Shown here: positions 12,551 through 23,344 of the stretch, piece by piece
How the letters are laid out: each line of letters opens with the position of its first letter
How positions within the stretch are numbered: position 1 is the first letter of the stretch
DNA from: Hygrophila difformis
Taxonomy: Eukaryota; Streptophyta; Magnoliopsida; Lamiales; Acanthaceae
Direction: 5' to 3'
Assembly: GCA_030278955.1 (NCBI GenBank)
Contig: JAOANR010000014.1
Coordinates: forward strand, 18,664,068 to 18,728,067
DNA: 64,000 nt
The notes under the pieces: generated by a model
The model's database searches: none
What the model was told of the DNA's origin: nothing
Seen by the model: the letters and a program-made list of their open reading frames with translations, nothing else
Translations under genes and position numbers: made by a program

Positions 12551-12575
12551 GCAGGGTTTTTATAATAAAAACCCC
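12551..12575 (-). repeat. Right terminal inverted repeat of the MULE (degenerate)
   Basis: Read on the minus strand it starts GGGGTTTTTATTATAAAAAC and pairs with the left terminus. The outermost base pair does not match. Confidence 0.65.
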
Positions 12576-12584
12576 TAAATTTAA
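12576..12584. repeat. Right target-site duplication of the MULE
   Basis: TAAATTTAA directly follows the right terminus (ending ACCCC) and pairs with 1033-1041. Confidence 0.8.
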
Positions 12585-12988
12585 TGCACATTTCAAATAT
12601 AAAATCGAGATAGTGAAATTCTACCTAATTTTGTTCAATTAATCAACAATATTTTTTTGTTTATTAAAATAATACTACTAGTTATTAACTGACCCTACAT
12701 GCCAACCTTTACAGTTTGGGTTTAATACTCCAACTGCCATACTTGATTAATTAAAAACAAATGTTTCCGTTCACTTTCACTTATCGACATCCCAGCTGTC
12801 CCTAAATTATTTTTTAGCAACTTGCTGAAATATCCTTAAGAAATTCAAATAAAATACTACTACTACTTGTGATTGACTTTATAGTAGACTGTTCTTAATT
12901 GTCTAAAAAAGTCACAAAGTAGTTTCCCCTACAACTATTGCTTGAATTGCAGCATTTTCCTAAAGAAATTGAAAGAGTGAGAGAGATC
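12585..12988 (+). promoter_or_regulatory. Upstream region of NLR1
   Basis: About 400 bp between the MULE end and the NLR1 ATG. It is AT-rich with no confident TATA box. Because the MULE inserted here, any NLR1 promoter elements further upstream are now 11.5 kb away. Promoter content is inferred from position only. Confidence 0.4.
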
Positions 12989-15814
12989 ATGGCATCCTTC
13001 GCAGCACTGGTTTCTCTTCAAACCATTATTCATACCCTCCAAAATCACCCCAACCCTCCTATTTCTCTTGAAAGCCACCAAGTTGAGTCCTTGCTCGGAA
13101 ATGTTACTTTTCTGCAAGACTTCCTTGAACGCTATTCCCATCGTGATCTTTATTCGGCACAAGATTTAGATAGTCTCATCAAATCTGCTGCTTATGCTGC
13201 CGAGGACGTCATTGAATCCTATATAGTGGATCGAATTGGTGGATCCACAAGCAAAGTTGAAAGCAGCAATAGTGGGGATCGCTTCTATCAAGATCTACAG
13301 AAGGTTGTTGAAGAGATGGATGGTGTAAAGAGAAAAGCGATGGAGATTCAAGAGAAGCTGGGAGGAGATGAAGATCATGAAAGTGGGAGTTGGGCGTTCG
13401 ATGCTTCACCAGCTGCACTTCAATCCTTGAAGCAGCAAGGCGTCGTGGTGGGCTTTGATGATGTCTTGGAGGACTTGTTGGATAAGCTCACGCGAAACAA
13501 GCATTCTAGTCGCCAAATAATACCCATCGTTGGTATGGGTGGAATCGGTAAGACTACGCTTGCTCTTAAAGCCTTTCAACATGGCCTTGTTGCATACCAT
13601 TTTCATATTCGAGTTTGGGTTACAATTTCTGAAAAATTCAAAACTCGGGATATTCTCATAGAAATTTTATGTCAAAGTGGCCGAGGTAGCAAGGCGACAC
13701 TGAGCCAATTGAGCGAAGATCAATTAGGAGAAACAATACATAAAAGTTTTTCAGGCATGAGGTATTTGGTTGTGATGGATGACATGTGGAGTACTGAGGC
13801 CTGGGATGATATTAAAAGTTATTTTCCTGATAAGAAGAATGGGAGTGTCATGATAGTAACCACTAGGATATCAAATTTGGCCCTTCAGTCAACAAATTCT
13901 AGCAGCATTAAACTCAATCTGCTAGATGAAAATAAAAGTTGGGAGCTTTTTAACAAAACGGTGTTTCGAATAGATGGTTGTCCATCAGAATTGGAGAAGA
14001 TTGGCAAATCAATTGTGAAAAATTGTAGAGGACTTCCCTTGTCCATTGTTGTTATTGGAGCCCTCTTGGCGAAGTCCGAACAAACAAAACAATTTTGGGA
14101 ATATGTTGCTAGAAATATAAGTGGGACTGTGAATTTAGAGGATAATGAGCGTTGCCTGAAAATACTATATTTGAGTTATAGGAGTTTGCCAATTCATCTG
14201 AAGTCATGCTTTCTCTACATGGGCATTTTTCGTGAGGATGCAAGAATTAAAATCTCGTGGCTTGTCAAGTTATTAGTTGCTGAAGGATTTTTGAAACCCA
14301 TTGATGGCATGATGATGGAAGATGTTGTGGAGAAATACATAAATGATCTTGTGGAAAGAAATTTGATATTAGTTGATGAATGGGGATCCACTGGGAAGAT
14401 AAAGAGTTGCAAGATCCATGATTTGTTAAGGGATTTATGTATAAGAGAAGCTCATAAGGATAACTTTTTTTGTGATGTGAAGAAAGTTCATTGTCATGTG
14501 GTGAACGATGATCGCACAGAAGCACAATGGTATGTAGGGAATATTCATTGTCAATCAGGCTTGGATGCACATCGGCGCATTGTGGTTCGGGGGAGGGTTT
14601 TAAATGATGATCTGTATCCACATGAAGAAGAACTTTATACCAGCTTGGAGTCTGCATCACTTGTTCGTTCCATCATTGTATGGGATTTTGTGAAGGATGA
14701 GACTATCCCGGATTTTGGGAAGGATGAGAGTATCCCGGATTTGAATTTCAGATTGCTGAGGGTATTAACAGCAGATGATAAATTACCATTTGTTCAATGG
14801 TCAAGAGAGGATGACAGTTCTATGAAACATGCTTTTCAGTTCTACAACTCCCGATACCTCACCCTTAGCGGGATTAGTAAGCCGGTCGAGTTGTTGAACC
14901 TTTCTTCCGTTGCCCTCTTTTGGAATCTTCAAACACTGATTCTTCGTGTTCATACGTATTTGATTCAGCATGTTAGCATACCAATTGAAATTTGGAAGTT
15001 GCCTCAACTTCGACATATCTATTTTATGGGTTTCAATCTCAAGCCTCCAGTTGATGACGACGACTTTGTTATGTGGAATCTAACGAGTCTTGCTTGGGTG
15101 CGTAACTTCAAGAGTAGTGAAGTGGTTAAAAGAATCCCCAATATCAAGAAACTATCTCTTGAGTATGTTGATGATTTCTACATCAATCTTGAGCAGTTGC
15201 ATAAACTAGAAAGCCTTCAGTTAAGCCTGTTGTATAGTCGTGCAGCAATAGAAGAAGCAAGGCGAAGGGAATCGATGCTTCAAAGCTTGGCATTATTCCC
15301 ACATTCACTAAAAAAGTTATTTTTTTATAGTGGGGGACACCATAATTGGGATGAGGTGAACACAATGATGGGTGCTCTACCCAACCTTCAAAAGCTTACT
15401 CTATACGAAATTTCAGGGACTGAGTGGAGACTGACAGAAGAAGAAGGGCAATTCTCAAGTCTAAAAGTGCTGAAATTAATTAACTGCTTCGATTTGGAAT
15501 GTTGGACAATAGATGGCACTTCTTTCCCGCTCCTCCAGCGCCTTTCTCTTCAACATTTGCCAAAGTTAAAAGAGATCCCTTGTGAAATTGGGGAGATTCC
15601 AAACATTCAATCAATATTTCTTTGGCTTTGCAGTGATTCTTGCATCCAATCAGCTAAAAGAATAGCAGAAGAGCAAGAACAACTTGGGAATCCTAACCTT
15701 CTTCAAGTGTCCGTCACACTTGATTATAGGAATGATAGAGATCATCTACGGAGCTTAGCAAGCGCTAATTTTAAGGTAATTTTAAGGTATCATGTGCAAA
15801 TTATCTTAAAATGA
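12989..15814 (+). CDS. CC-NB-ARC-LRR resistance protein (NLR1)
   Basis: I chose the ATG at 12989 (MASFAALVSL) over an upstream in-frame ATG because NLR2 starts identically. The open frame is 941 aa. It shows an Rx-type coiled coil with an EDVID-like motif (AAEDVIESYI), a P-loop GMGGIGKTT at 182-190, kinase-2 VVMDDMW with Asp264/265, RNBS-B VTTR, GLPL, RNBS-D CFLYMGIF, an IHD at 476-478 in place of MHD, then LRRs to the end. The family is cytoplasmic intracellular immune receptors, closest in style to R1A/R1B-type asterid NLRs. At 15775 the frame reaches AAG|GTAAT, the site where NLR2 has an intron, so residues after 929 may be intron read-through. It lacks a short stretch of NLR2 after RNBS-A. 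No frameshift seen. Confidence 0.88.
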   Translation: MASFAALVSLQTIIHTLQNHPNPPISLESHQVESLLGNVTFLQDFLERYSHRDLYSAQDLDSLIKSAAYAAEDVIESYIVDRIGGSTSKVESSNSGDRFYQDLQKVVEEMDGVKRKAMEIQEKLGGDEDHESGSWAFDASPAALQSLKQQGVVVGFDDVLEDLLDKLTRNKHSSRQIIPIVGMGGIGKTTLALKAFQHGLVAYHFHIRVWVTISEKFKTRDILIEILCQSGRGSKATLSQLSEDQLGETIHKSFSGMRYLVVMDDMWSTEAWDDIKSYFPDKKNGSVMIVTTRISNLALQSTNSSSIKLNLLDENKSWELFNKTVFRIDGCPSELEKIGKSIVKNCRGLPLSIVVIGALLAKSEQTKQFWEYVARNISGTVNLEDNERCLKILYLSYRSLPIHLKSCFLYMGIFREDARIKISWLVKLLVAEGFLKPIDGMMMEDVVEKYINDLVERNLILVDEWGSTGKIKSCKIHDLLRDLCIREAHKDNFFCDVKKVHCHVVNDDRTEAQWYVGNIHCQSGLDAHRRIVVRGRVLNDDLYPHEEELYTSLESASLVRSIIVWDFVKDETIPDFGKDESIPDLNFRLLRVLTADDKLPFVQWSREDDSSMKHAFQFYNSRYLTLSGISKPVELLNLSSVALFWNLQTLILRVHTYLIQHVSIPIEIWKLPQLRHIYFMGFNLKPPVDDDDFVMWNLTSLAWVRNFKSSEVVKRIPNIKKLSLEYVDDFYINLEQLHKLESLQLSLLYSRAAIEEARRRESMLQSLALFPHSLKKLFFYSGGHHNWDEVNTMMGALPNLQKLTLYEISGTEWRLTEEEGQFSSLKVLKLINCFDLECWTIDGTSFPLLQRLSLQHLPKLKEIPCEIGEIPNIQSIFLWLCSDSCIQSAKRIAEEQEQLGNPNLLQVSVTLDYRNDRDHLRSLASANFKVILRYHVQIILK

Positions 15815-15902
15815 TCAAGTCTCTCACATTTTTCTTTGCAAAATTTCCAATGTTTAGTCGGTAACTTTAGCATTTTTTTTTTGCTCTGAAGTTACATGTA
15901 TA

Positions 15903-16166
15903 CTTCCTCCATCTCATAGTAATTGTTACATTCATCTCCGACATGCATGCCGATACATATTTTTAACCGATCATAACTTAAATTGTATACAAGGAAAAAT
16001 TATAAAAAGTTGAAATTCTAACAAGATTAGACAAATCTAATAAGATCTCACGTTACTATATTTTTTATTACATAATAACTATGATAAAAATTTGAATCAA
16101 AGTTAAACAGTGAGTAGTGCCACTGCCAAATAGTGAAGCATAACAATTATAATGAGACGGAGGTAG
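15903..16166. mobile_element. Stowaway-like MITE
   Basis: 264 bp with inverted ends of roughly 28 bp (left CTTCCTCCATCTCATAGTAA; right, reversed, CTACCTCCGTCTCATTATAA), flanked by TA on both sides. CTCCCTCCGTC-type ends with a TA target are characteristic of Tc1/mariner-derived Stowaway elements. No coding capacity. Confidence 0.75.
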
Positions 16167-16419
16167 TATATATGTTCCTTGTTTGTTCCAGTATTGTCCA
16201 ATATATGCAATTGCAATTACTATGCTTCCTACTCCACATAATGATTGATACAATCTCAATAATTTTTCCAAACTTTCTTTTTTCGTCCTATAAAGTCTCA
16301 CACTTTGGAATTCCAACATCAAATACAACTCCTTTTCAGTTGCTAGAGCAATCGTTTTTAACTGTTGTTTACATTTGTAGGAGTATATGACTATGAAACA
16401 CTTTTCCTTGTTTTGGCAG

Positions 16420-16677
16420 GTACTTGTATGGCTTCTGCCTTCACCTGGACTACGTCGACCAACTATTATCGACTTATTAAGTGCCATATTTTTAATAAGG
16501 TTTGTATGTATTGGGACCTGGGAGATGTATAGTGTAACTACATGTGGACTCTCTGCACGTGCTAAACAAAACAGCCTTAGCTTACTTATATTACTGGTTC
16601 TCGTTGGCATAGCATTAGCCGAAAATGTTACGGGAATATTCACTTTATTATCGGCGAAGTCAATCAAGCGGGACTAA
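16420..16677 (+). other. Exon-like ORF with hydrophobic segments, unidentified
   Basis: It follows a good acceptor (TTTTGGCAG) and reads open in phase 0 for 85 codons to TAA. The peptide begins VLVWLLPSPGLRRPTIIDLL, has a hydrophobic first part, a CGLSARAKQNS loop and a strongly hydrophobic second segment (LSLLILLVLVGIALAENVTG). It looks like a piece of a polytopic membrane protein that I cannot name. NLR1's donor at 15775 is also phase 0, so a spliced NLR1-membrane tail is formally possible. A captured or stranded exon is the simpler reading. Confidence 0.4.
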
Positions 16678-16959
16678 TTATTTCTTGTGCATAACCATGA
16701 TTAATAATCCACCACCTGTGATCCTTACCTTTTTATTTTTTATTTTTTATTTTTTAATAGCCTAAATCCACGTGAATGGCAAAGGGGATCAACGCGAACA
16801 CTTTGCCCAACTGAAAATGAACTCTAAACTCTCCATCCACGACAGAAATATAAATGCACACAAGTATACTACTATTTATTTATTTATTTTTTTTTTCTGA
16901 TTGATCATTGATTACATCTACTTGTGATGATACAATAACGCCAAAACATTTTCCAAACA

Positions 16960-17700
16960 TATGCTCCATATAATGAATAGGATTCCTATTATGAGTTACA
17001 TTCTAAAAACTCGAATAATCACTACCTATAAATTTGTATGTAAATCTTATCCTTATTTACGGACTACACTCTCCATATACCCAACCAATTCGGCACATTT
17101 CATATTAAGATCACAAGGATCAAAACGGACCATGGTAAGGAGTTTGAGAACCAATCGTTTGCACATTTCTGTGATCACCATGGTATTGCATATTAGTTTT
17201 CAACCCCCTAAGACACCCTAACATAATGGCATCGAAGAAAGAAACGAATTGGACACATGATATGTAATGGCATCGCAGAAAGAAAAGAATTGGACAAATG
17301 AGAGGCAACGTGCACTAGGCATTGCTCCTAAAGAGTGTGATGATTTTTTTTTTTTTTTTTTGGATCAACTTGAGAATTACTGAAAGATGAGTTTGTAAAC
17401 CATGAAGTTTGAGTTCGAGAATATGATAGGAGAACTAAATTATTTCCTAGGACAAGTTGTTTCTACGCCATGAGAAATATGCAACAAATATGGTCAAGAA
17501 ATTTCATACAAAGGATTACAAGATTACCAGAACACCCCTTCAGACAAGAAGAAAAATTATCTAAGGATGATAACTTTATGAAGGTAGATTAGAAACTAAC
17601 TTTATAGAATCATGATAAAAAAATCTGCTATATCTAAGAGCATCTAGACTATACATTTCCTATAGTGTATCAGTCTGCCTAAGGTTTCAATCGAGCCAAA
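16960..17700 (+). pseudogene. Decayed Ty1/copia pol remnant
   Basis: Three fragments lie in the order expected for copia pol, with stops and frame changes. Near 17118-17220 is an integrase-like piece (TDHGKEFENQSFAHFC, then an FSTP stretch). Near 17440-17570 is a reverse-transcriptase C-terminal piece (NYFLGQVVSTP, then an EKYATNMVKKF-like stretch followed by KLSKDD-like sequence). Near 17630-17695 is the piece that normally reads YLTASRPDI...VCARFQ. Recognition is from conserved phrases. No LTRs are evident, and a poly-T run interrupts the remnant near 17346. Confidence 0.65.
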
Positions 17701-17715
17701 AAAAAAAAAAAATGA

Positions 17716-18116
17716 TTACTTCCTTCGTTTTTTCTCCACTTTTTCACTGCATGCAATCCAATATACATTTTTAATCATTAATAACTCAAATGATATACAC
17801 GTAAAAATTATAAAAACTTCATATTATGAAATAACTCGATTAGACGAATCTAACAATATCTCAATTGACTACATTAAATTCGTGGGAAGACAACGCAATT
17901 GGCGACAAAATTTTATTGAAGTCGTCGCCTGACGATTTTGTCGCCTTGTTCGTCGCTTACTGCTCCAGGCGACGAAATTCTTTCGTCACCTTCTTGCGAA
18001 ATTTTTGTAGTATATGTTTCAATTTACACAATTGTGCCAAAAATTTGAATAAAAATTACTTTATAAATAGTAGTATCAACTATGAAAATGTAAAGTTAAA
18101 AAACGGAGTGAGTATT
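17716..18116. mobile_element. Nested MITEs (Stowaway-like with a palindromic insert)
   Basis: The outer part (ACTTCCTTCGTTTTTTCTCC at the left, a degenerate inverted AACGGAGTGAGTA near 18100-18113 at the right) shares its interior with the MITE at 15903. Inside, about 17878-18012, is an unrelated GC-richer block with inverted repeats (GGCGACAAAAT at 17901 against ATTTTGTCGCC near 17935), ending TTTTTGTAGT. That resembles the interior and end of CACTA-type MITEs. The insert boundaries are approximate. Confidence 0.5.
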
Positions 18117-18399
18117 AGATATCAACAAGTAAAAATTATATTCTGAAAACAACGGAATTCGACAATTCCAACAATACCGCACTCTACTGTATTTTTATAA
18201 TTATATAATTGTGCTAAAATTGGATCAAACTTAATCAAAAAATAACAACAAAAGTAAAAATATTAATAATGTCATCATGGGACAAAGAAGTATAAAAAGA
18301 TGATAAAAATAAAATATCAAATTACAAAAATAAAACTTTGACAAGAACAAAATAGGAGTACATCATAAAGTTAAATTTGAAAAATTTATAAATAATGTA

Positions 18400-18608
18400 C
18401 TCCCTCAGCTCCATCCCATTTGAGATTTCATATTTCTTTTGGGCACGTTATTTTAGGTAGAATAAGTTATTGTGTTAAAGTAGAGTAAATAGTTGATGTG
18501 ATATATGTTTGTTGGAAGGAGTAAAAATTTTCTAAATAAGGAAATGTGACAATTGAACTGGGACGGACCAAAATAGAAAATGAGACATTTGAAATGAGAT
18601 AGATGGAT
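18400..18608. mobile_element. Stowaway-like MITE
   Basis: Left end CTCCCTCAGCTCCATCCCAT and right end (reversed) ATCCATCTATCTCATTTCAA form imperfect inverted repeats with TA on both outer sides. About 209 bp, no coding potential. It lies about 700 bp upstream of NLR2. Confidence 0.65.
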
Positions 18609-18612
18609 TACT

Positions 18613-19328
18613 AATTTTGAAAATATTCAAATAAAATAAAAATATGATAGAATAAAAAAATTCTATATAATTAAATAATTAAACTTAATTTTTTAAAATA
18701 ACATTATATTAACACCAAAACTAGAATAAAATATTATAAATTTGAAAAGAAGACTAAAGTGTACAAATTAAAGTCAAAATTTATGGGGTACTAATGAAAT
18801 ATTTCCAAAGTATGAGGTTCAAAACTATAATATTTTAAAATATTTTAGGACTAAATTGGGCAATATTAAGAACTTATAGGACTATAATGGTTATTATAAG
18901 ATATTTTATGAACCAAATTAATTAACAACTAAAGATAAAGGATTATTTTGATATATCCTGAGGTCAAGTTGGGAAGTTAAAAATACCAAGGGATAAGATG
19001 AAAGAAAGTTTAGGGTGGTGGCATGTGGGGTATTCGCAATTATGAAATGCAATTTGCTCCAGCTGTCTTAGTGGTTTGGCTGAGTCGTCCTGTCCCGACA
19101 AGTTGTAGAAATTTCACTCTCTCCTACGGCCACACATATACAGTATAAAAATATGTGTTTCCTTTTATCTGTTAAAATTTCCACATCACGACAATTAGGA
19201 ATCCATCGTAAACGACATTATAGCATTCTTCAATTATTGATAAAGTTAAGTGCAGAAAATTTCTTGCATACATTATTCCCTCCTCCTTTCCATACACTGA
19301 TACCCTGAAATTCTTGAGTAGAGAGATC
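18613..19328 (+). promoter_or_regulatory. Upstream region of NLR2
   Basis: AT-rich sequence between a MITE and the NLR2 ATG. TATAAAAATATG at about 19143 is a candidate TATA box about 185 bp before the ATG. I could not align it confidently to the NLR1 upstream region except for the last dozen bases (GAGAGATC before the ATG). Confidence 0.35.
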
Positions 19329-22300
19329 ATGGCATCCTTTGCAGCTCTCGTTTCTGTTAAGACCACAATTCATGCCCTCCAAAATCACCCCAACCCTCCT
19401 ATTTCTCTTGACAACCACCAAGTTGAGTCCTTGCTCCAAAATGTCACTTTCCTGCAAGAATTCCTTGAACTCTATTCCCATCGTGAGCTTTATTTGGCAC
19501 AAGATTTAGACAGTCTCATCAAACCTGCTGCTTATGCTGCCGAAGATGTCATTGAGTCCTATATAGTGGATCGAATTGGTGGTTCCACAAGCAAAGTTGA
19601 AAGCAGCAATAGTGGGGATAACTTCTACCAAGATCTACAGAAGGTTGTTGAAGAGATGGATCGTATAAAGAGAAAAGCGATGGAGATTAAAGAGAAGCTG
19701 GGAGGAGATGAAGATCATGAAAGTGGGAGTTGGGCGTTCGATGATTCACCAGCTGCAGCACTTCAATCCTTGAAGCAGCAAGGCGTCGTGGTGGGCTTTG
19801 AAGATGTCTTGGAGGATTTGTTGGATAAGCTCACGCGAAACAAGCATTCTAGTCGCCAAATAATACCCATCGTTGGTATGGGTGGTATCGGTAAGACTAC
19901 GCTTGCTCTTAAAGCCTTCCAACATAGCCTTGTTGCATACCATTTTGATATTCGAGTTTGGGTTACAATTTCTCAAAAATTCAAAACTCGGGACATTCTC
20001 ATAGAAATTTTATGTCAAAGAGGCCAACATAGCTACGAGAAAACATTAAGCCGAGTGACTGAAGATCATCAGTTAAGAGATGGGATAAATAAGGAGACAT
20101 TAAGCCAATTGAGTGAAGATCAATTAGGAGAGAGAATACACAAAAAATTTTCAGGCATGAGGTATTTGGTTGTGATGGATGACATGTGGAGTAGTGAGGC
20201 ATGGGATGAGATAAAATGGTATTTTCCTGATAACAAGAATGGGAGTGTGGTGATAGTAACAACTAGGTTATCAGATTTGGCCCTTCAGCTAACAAATTCT
20301 AGTGCCATTCAACTCAAATTTCTAGATGAAGATAAGGGTTGGAACCTTTTCTGCAAAATGGTATTTGGAGAAGATGCTTGCCCACTAGAATTGGAGGAAA
20401 TTGGCAAATCGATGGTAGAAAGTTGCAGGGGACTTCCATTGTCTATTGTTGTAATTGGAGGACTCTTGGCAAATTCCAACAAAACAAAACAAATTTGGAA
20501 ATATGTTGCTAGAAATGTAAGTTCAATTGTGAACTTAGAGGATAATGAGCGTTGCTTGAAGATACTGTCTTTGAGTTACAGGCATTTGCCAATTCATTTG
20601 AAGTCATGCTTTCTCTACATGGGCGTTTTTCGTGAGGATAAAAGAATTAAAATCTCATGGCTGGTGAAGTTATTAGCTGCTGAAGGATTTTTGAAACCCA
20701 TTGATGGCATGATGATGGAAGATGTTGTGGAGAAATACATTAATGATCTTGTGGAAAGAAATTTGATTATAGTTGATCAATGGGGATCCACTGGGAAGAT
20801 AAAAAGATGCAAGATGCATGATTTGTTAAGGGATTTATGTATAAGAGAAGCCCAAAAGGATGGCTTTTTCTGTGAAGTGAGGAAGCACAAACATTCTGTT
20901 AGTAAGCGAATTCTAAGTTCTGTGAAGAAATTTTTCCGTCATGTGGGGGATCATGGTAGCACAAAAGCAGAATGGTATGTAGGGAATCTTCATTATGAAT
21001 CTGGCTTGGATGCACAGCGGCGCATTGTGGTTCGGGGGAAGGTTATAAAGGATGAGTATCCACATCAAGAAGAACTTAATATCTTGGAGTCTGCATCGCT
21101 TGTTCGTTCCGTCATTCTATCGGATTTTGAGGAGGGTATCCCGGATTTGAATTTCAGATTGTTGAGGGTATTATTAACAGGAGATTGTAAAGTTGTCAGT
21201 TCTATGAAACATGCTTTTCAGTTTTACAACTCCCGATACCTCAACCTTGGGATTAGTAGTAAGCCTGTCGAGTTTTGGCCAATTGCCCTCTTTTGGAATC
21301 TTCAAACACTGGTTGTTCATGACTTTCGTGTTGAGTTTGGATCTGTAATTTGGAAGTTGCCTCAACTTCGACATATCTATTATGATGAGATTCTCGAGCC
21401 TCCAAGCACTGTTGATGATGACGACAACTTTGTTATGTGGAATCTAACGAGTCTTTCTTGGGTGCGTAACTTCAAGAGTAGTGAAGTGGTTAAAAGAATC
21501 CCCAATATCAAGAAACTATCTCTTGAGTATGATGTTACCAATGAATACATCATCAATCTTGAGCAGTTGTATAAACTGGAACACCTTAAGTTAAGGCTGT
21601 GGTTGTCTAGTCGTGCAGCAATAGAAGAAGCAAGGCGAAAGGTGGAATGGTTGCTCCACAGCTTGGTATTATTCCCACATTCACTTAAAAAGTTGGAATT
21701 TAATAGTGAGCAAGGGCATAATTGGGATGAGGTGAACACAATGATGGGTGCTCTACCCAACCTTCAAAAGCTTACTCTATACGGCATTGCAGGGACTGAG
21801 TGGACACTGACAGAAGGGCAATTCCCAAGTCTAAAAGTGCTGAAATTAACTTTGTGCGAAGATTTGGAATGTTGGACAATAGATGGCACTCATTTCCCAT
21901 TCCTCCAGCGCCTTACACTTTTTGCGTTACCAAAGTTAAGAGAGATCCCTTGTGAAATTGGGGAGATTCCAAACATTCAATCAATATTTCTTTGGCTTTG
22001 CAGTGATTCTTGCATTGAATCAGCTAAAAGAATAGCAGAAGAGCAAGAACAACTTGGGAATCCTAACCTTCTTCAAGTGTCCGTCGTACTTGACGATGAG
22101 AAGAATAATAGAGAGCATCTACAGAGCTTAGCAAGCCCTAATTTTAAGGTAAATAAACAAGATTACTTTTATATCTTCCGCACTTATTTATTTGTTGTGC
22201 TCTTGTGCTGTTATGCATATACATACTGTATAGTAGTATTTGCCAACTATAGTGCTAGCTAGTCTATCTTGGTATTGTCCATATGTATGCTTTTTGTGTT

Positions 22301-22373
22301 TCATCCAATATTCAATACTTCTACTATGTATCACCGAGTTTCATGATTTTTGCAGATTCTTGGAAGTCTTTGA
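19329..22373 (+). CDS. CC-NB-ARC-LRR resistance protein (NLR2)
   Basis: Two exons: 19329-22148 and 22356-22373. The donor (AAG|GTAAAT) and acceptor (TTTTTGCAG) join in phase 0 to a last exon encoding ILGSL and TGA, total 945 aa. Without splicing, the frame would run into a hydrophobic tail to 22262, which I regard as intron. Domains match NLR1: EDVID-like AAEDVIESYI, P-loop from residue 183, kinase-2 VVMDDMW, GLPL, RNBS-D CFLYMGVF and a canonical MHD at 496-498, then LRRs ending in the same conserved block (EIGEIPNIQSIFLWLCSDSC). It carries extra residues between RNBS-A and kinase-2 (HSYEKTLSRVTEDHQLRDG). NLR1 and NLR2 are a tandem duplicate pair, starts about 6.3 kb apart. Confidence 0.9.
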
Positions 22374-23344
22374 ATTGTCGTAAGGTCTATGGAAAAGCGT
22401 GAAAGAAATGGCTGCACAACAACTCTCCTCTATACAAAATGTTTCAAGGTTGGTTATCCATATAGTAGAAATTTTCCATTTTGTGAGGCTCTTTCATTCC
22501 CAATTTTTTTTGTCTTCTTTCCAGATTAATGCCATTTTTACAATGACCTATTTTTTTTATTTAAGACAAATATAAATATTAATTATAAAAATAGACCACA
22601 ATAAAAATAGCAAGTTGTAAAAATAGATCATTTAAATTTCCCACATATTTATTTAACCCATAAATTTTTGTTTTCTTCCATTTTTTTTATAAACATTGAC
22701 ACCTATGTGTCGGCAAAAGTGTGTGGGAGCCCAAGTCACATAAATTGCAAAGGGGATAAAGGGGAGGGATAGAGGGGCCGGAAGGTAGGAGAGATGATCA
22801 CTGTGGTCATGTCTCATTCCCTTGTTTTCTTTCATTTTGACCCCAAATTTTTTAATTTCTATATTTATATAATAAATCCCAAATACTTCATATTTTTGCA
22901 TGTAGAGACTATAAGTTTTCATATCTTTATAACAAATATATACTCATGGTCACATGGCTGTATATTTTTATAAATAAATATATCTACATAAATATATCTA
23001 TAATTCTCACATTGACACCTCATAAAGATCATATTAGCATCTAAAAATACTAATTTTTTGTTAAAAAATCAATATAACTATATTAAAAAATTTAATTAAA
23101 ATCACTTAATGAATAGTGTCAATTATTCAAATGGTGAACTTATAAAAGAAAGGAGGGAGTATAAAATAAACTAAAGGGGTAAAATAAATTTTTAAAAAAT
23201 AAAATAAGATACTATATAGAAAACATTATATAAAATTAAATTACATTATACTCTCTCTGTTTTTTTTTTAAATGTAACACTTTCCTTTTTTGAGTATTTT
23301 ATAATAAATGTTACTTTACCATATATAAAATACTTTTAAAGGGT
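22374..23344. other. NLR2 3' region and AT-rich spacer, with MITE ends
   Basis: No gene seen. GGAGGGAGTATA at about 23152 is the right end of a Stowaway-like MITE whose left end I could not fix. TATACTCTCTCTG near 23248 starts another that is cut by the gap. Confidence 0.45.

Larger units (their letters stand above)
1042..12575. mobile_element. Complete MULE carrying a Ulp1-like protease and a transposase
   Basis: The boundaries come from three agreeing signals: a MuDR-type transposase gene inside, weak inverted ends (left CGGGAAATTATTGAAAAATC; right end read inward GGGGTTTTTATTATAAAAAC), and a perfect 9-bp direct repeat, TAAATTTAA, immediately outside both ends. A 9-bp target duplication is the Mutator signature. 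The two main genes converge on a repeat-rich middle (about 7.1-9.4 kb). Plant MULEs that carry ULP-like genes and lack long TIRs are known (Kaonashi/KI-type MULEs), and this fits that class. The transposase and protease each assemble into one uninterrupted spliced frame, so the element looks potentially autonomous. It ends about 410 bp upstream of the first NLR start codon. Confidence 0.85.

Noticed and set aside
22149..22262. Hydrophobic C-terminal extension of NLR2
   Set aside because: It follows a good donor, and a matching acceptor at 22355 gives a clean short exon, so this is most likely intron.
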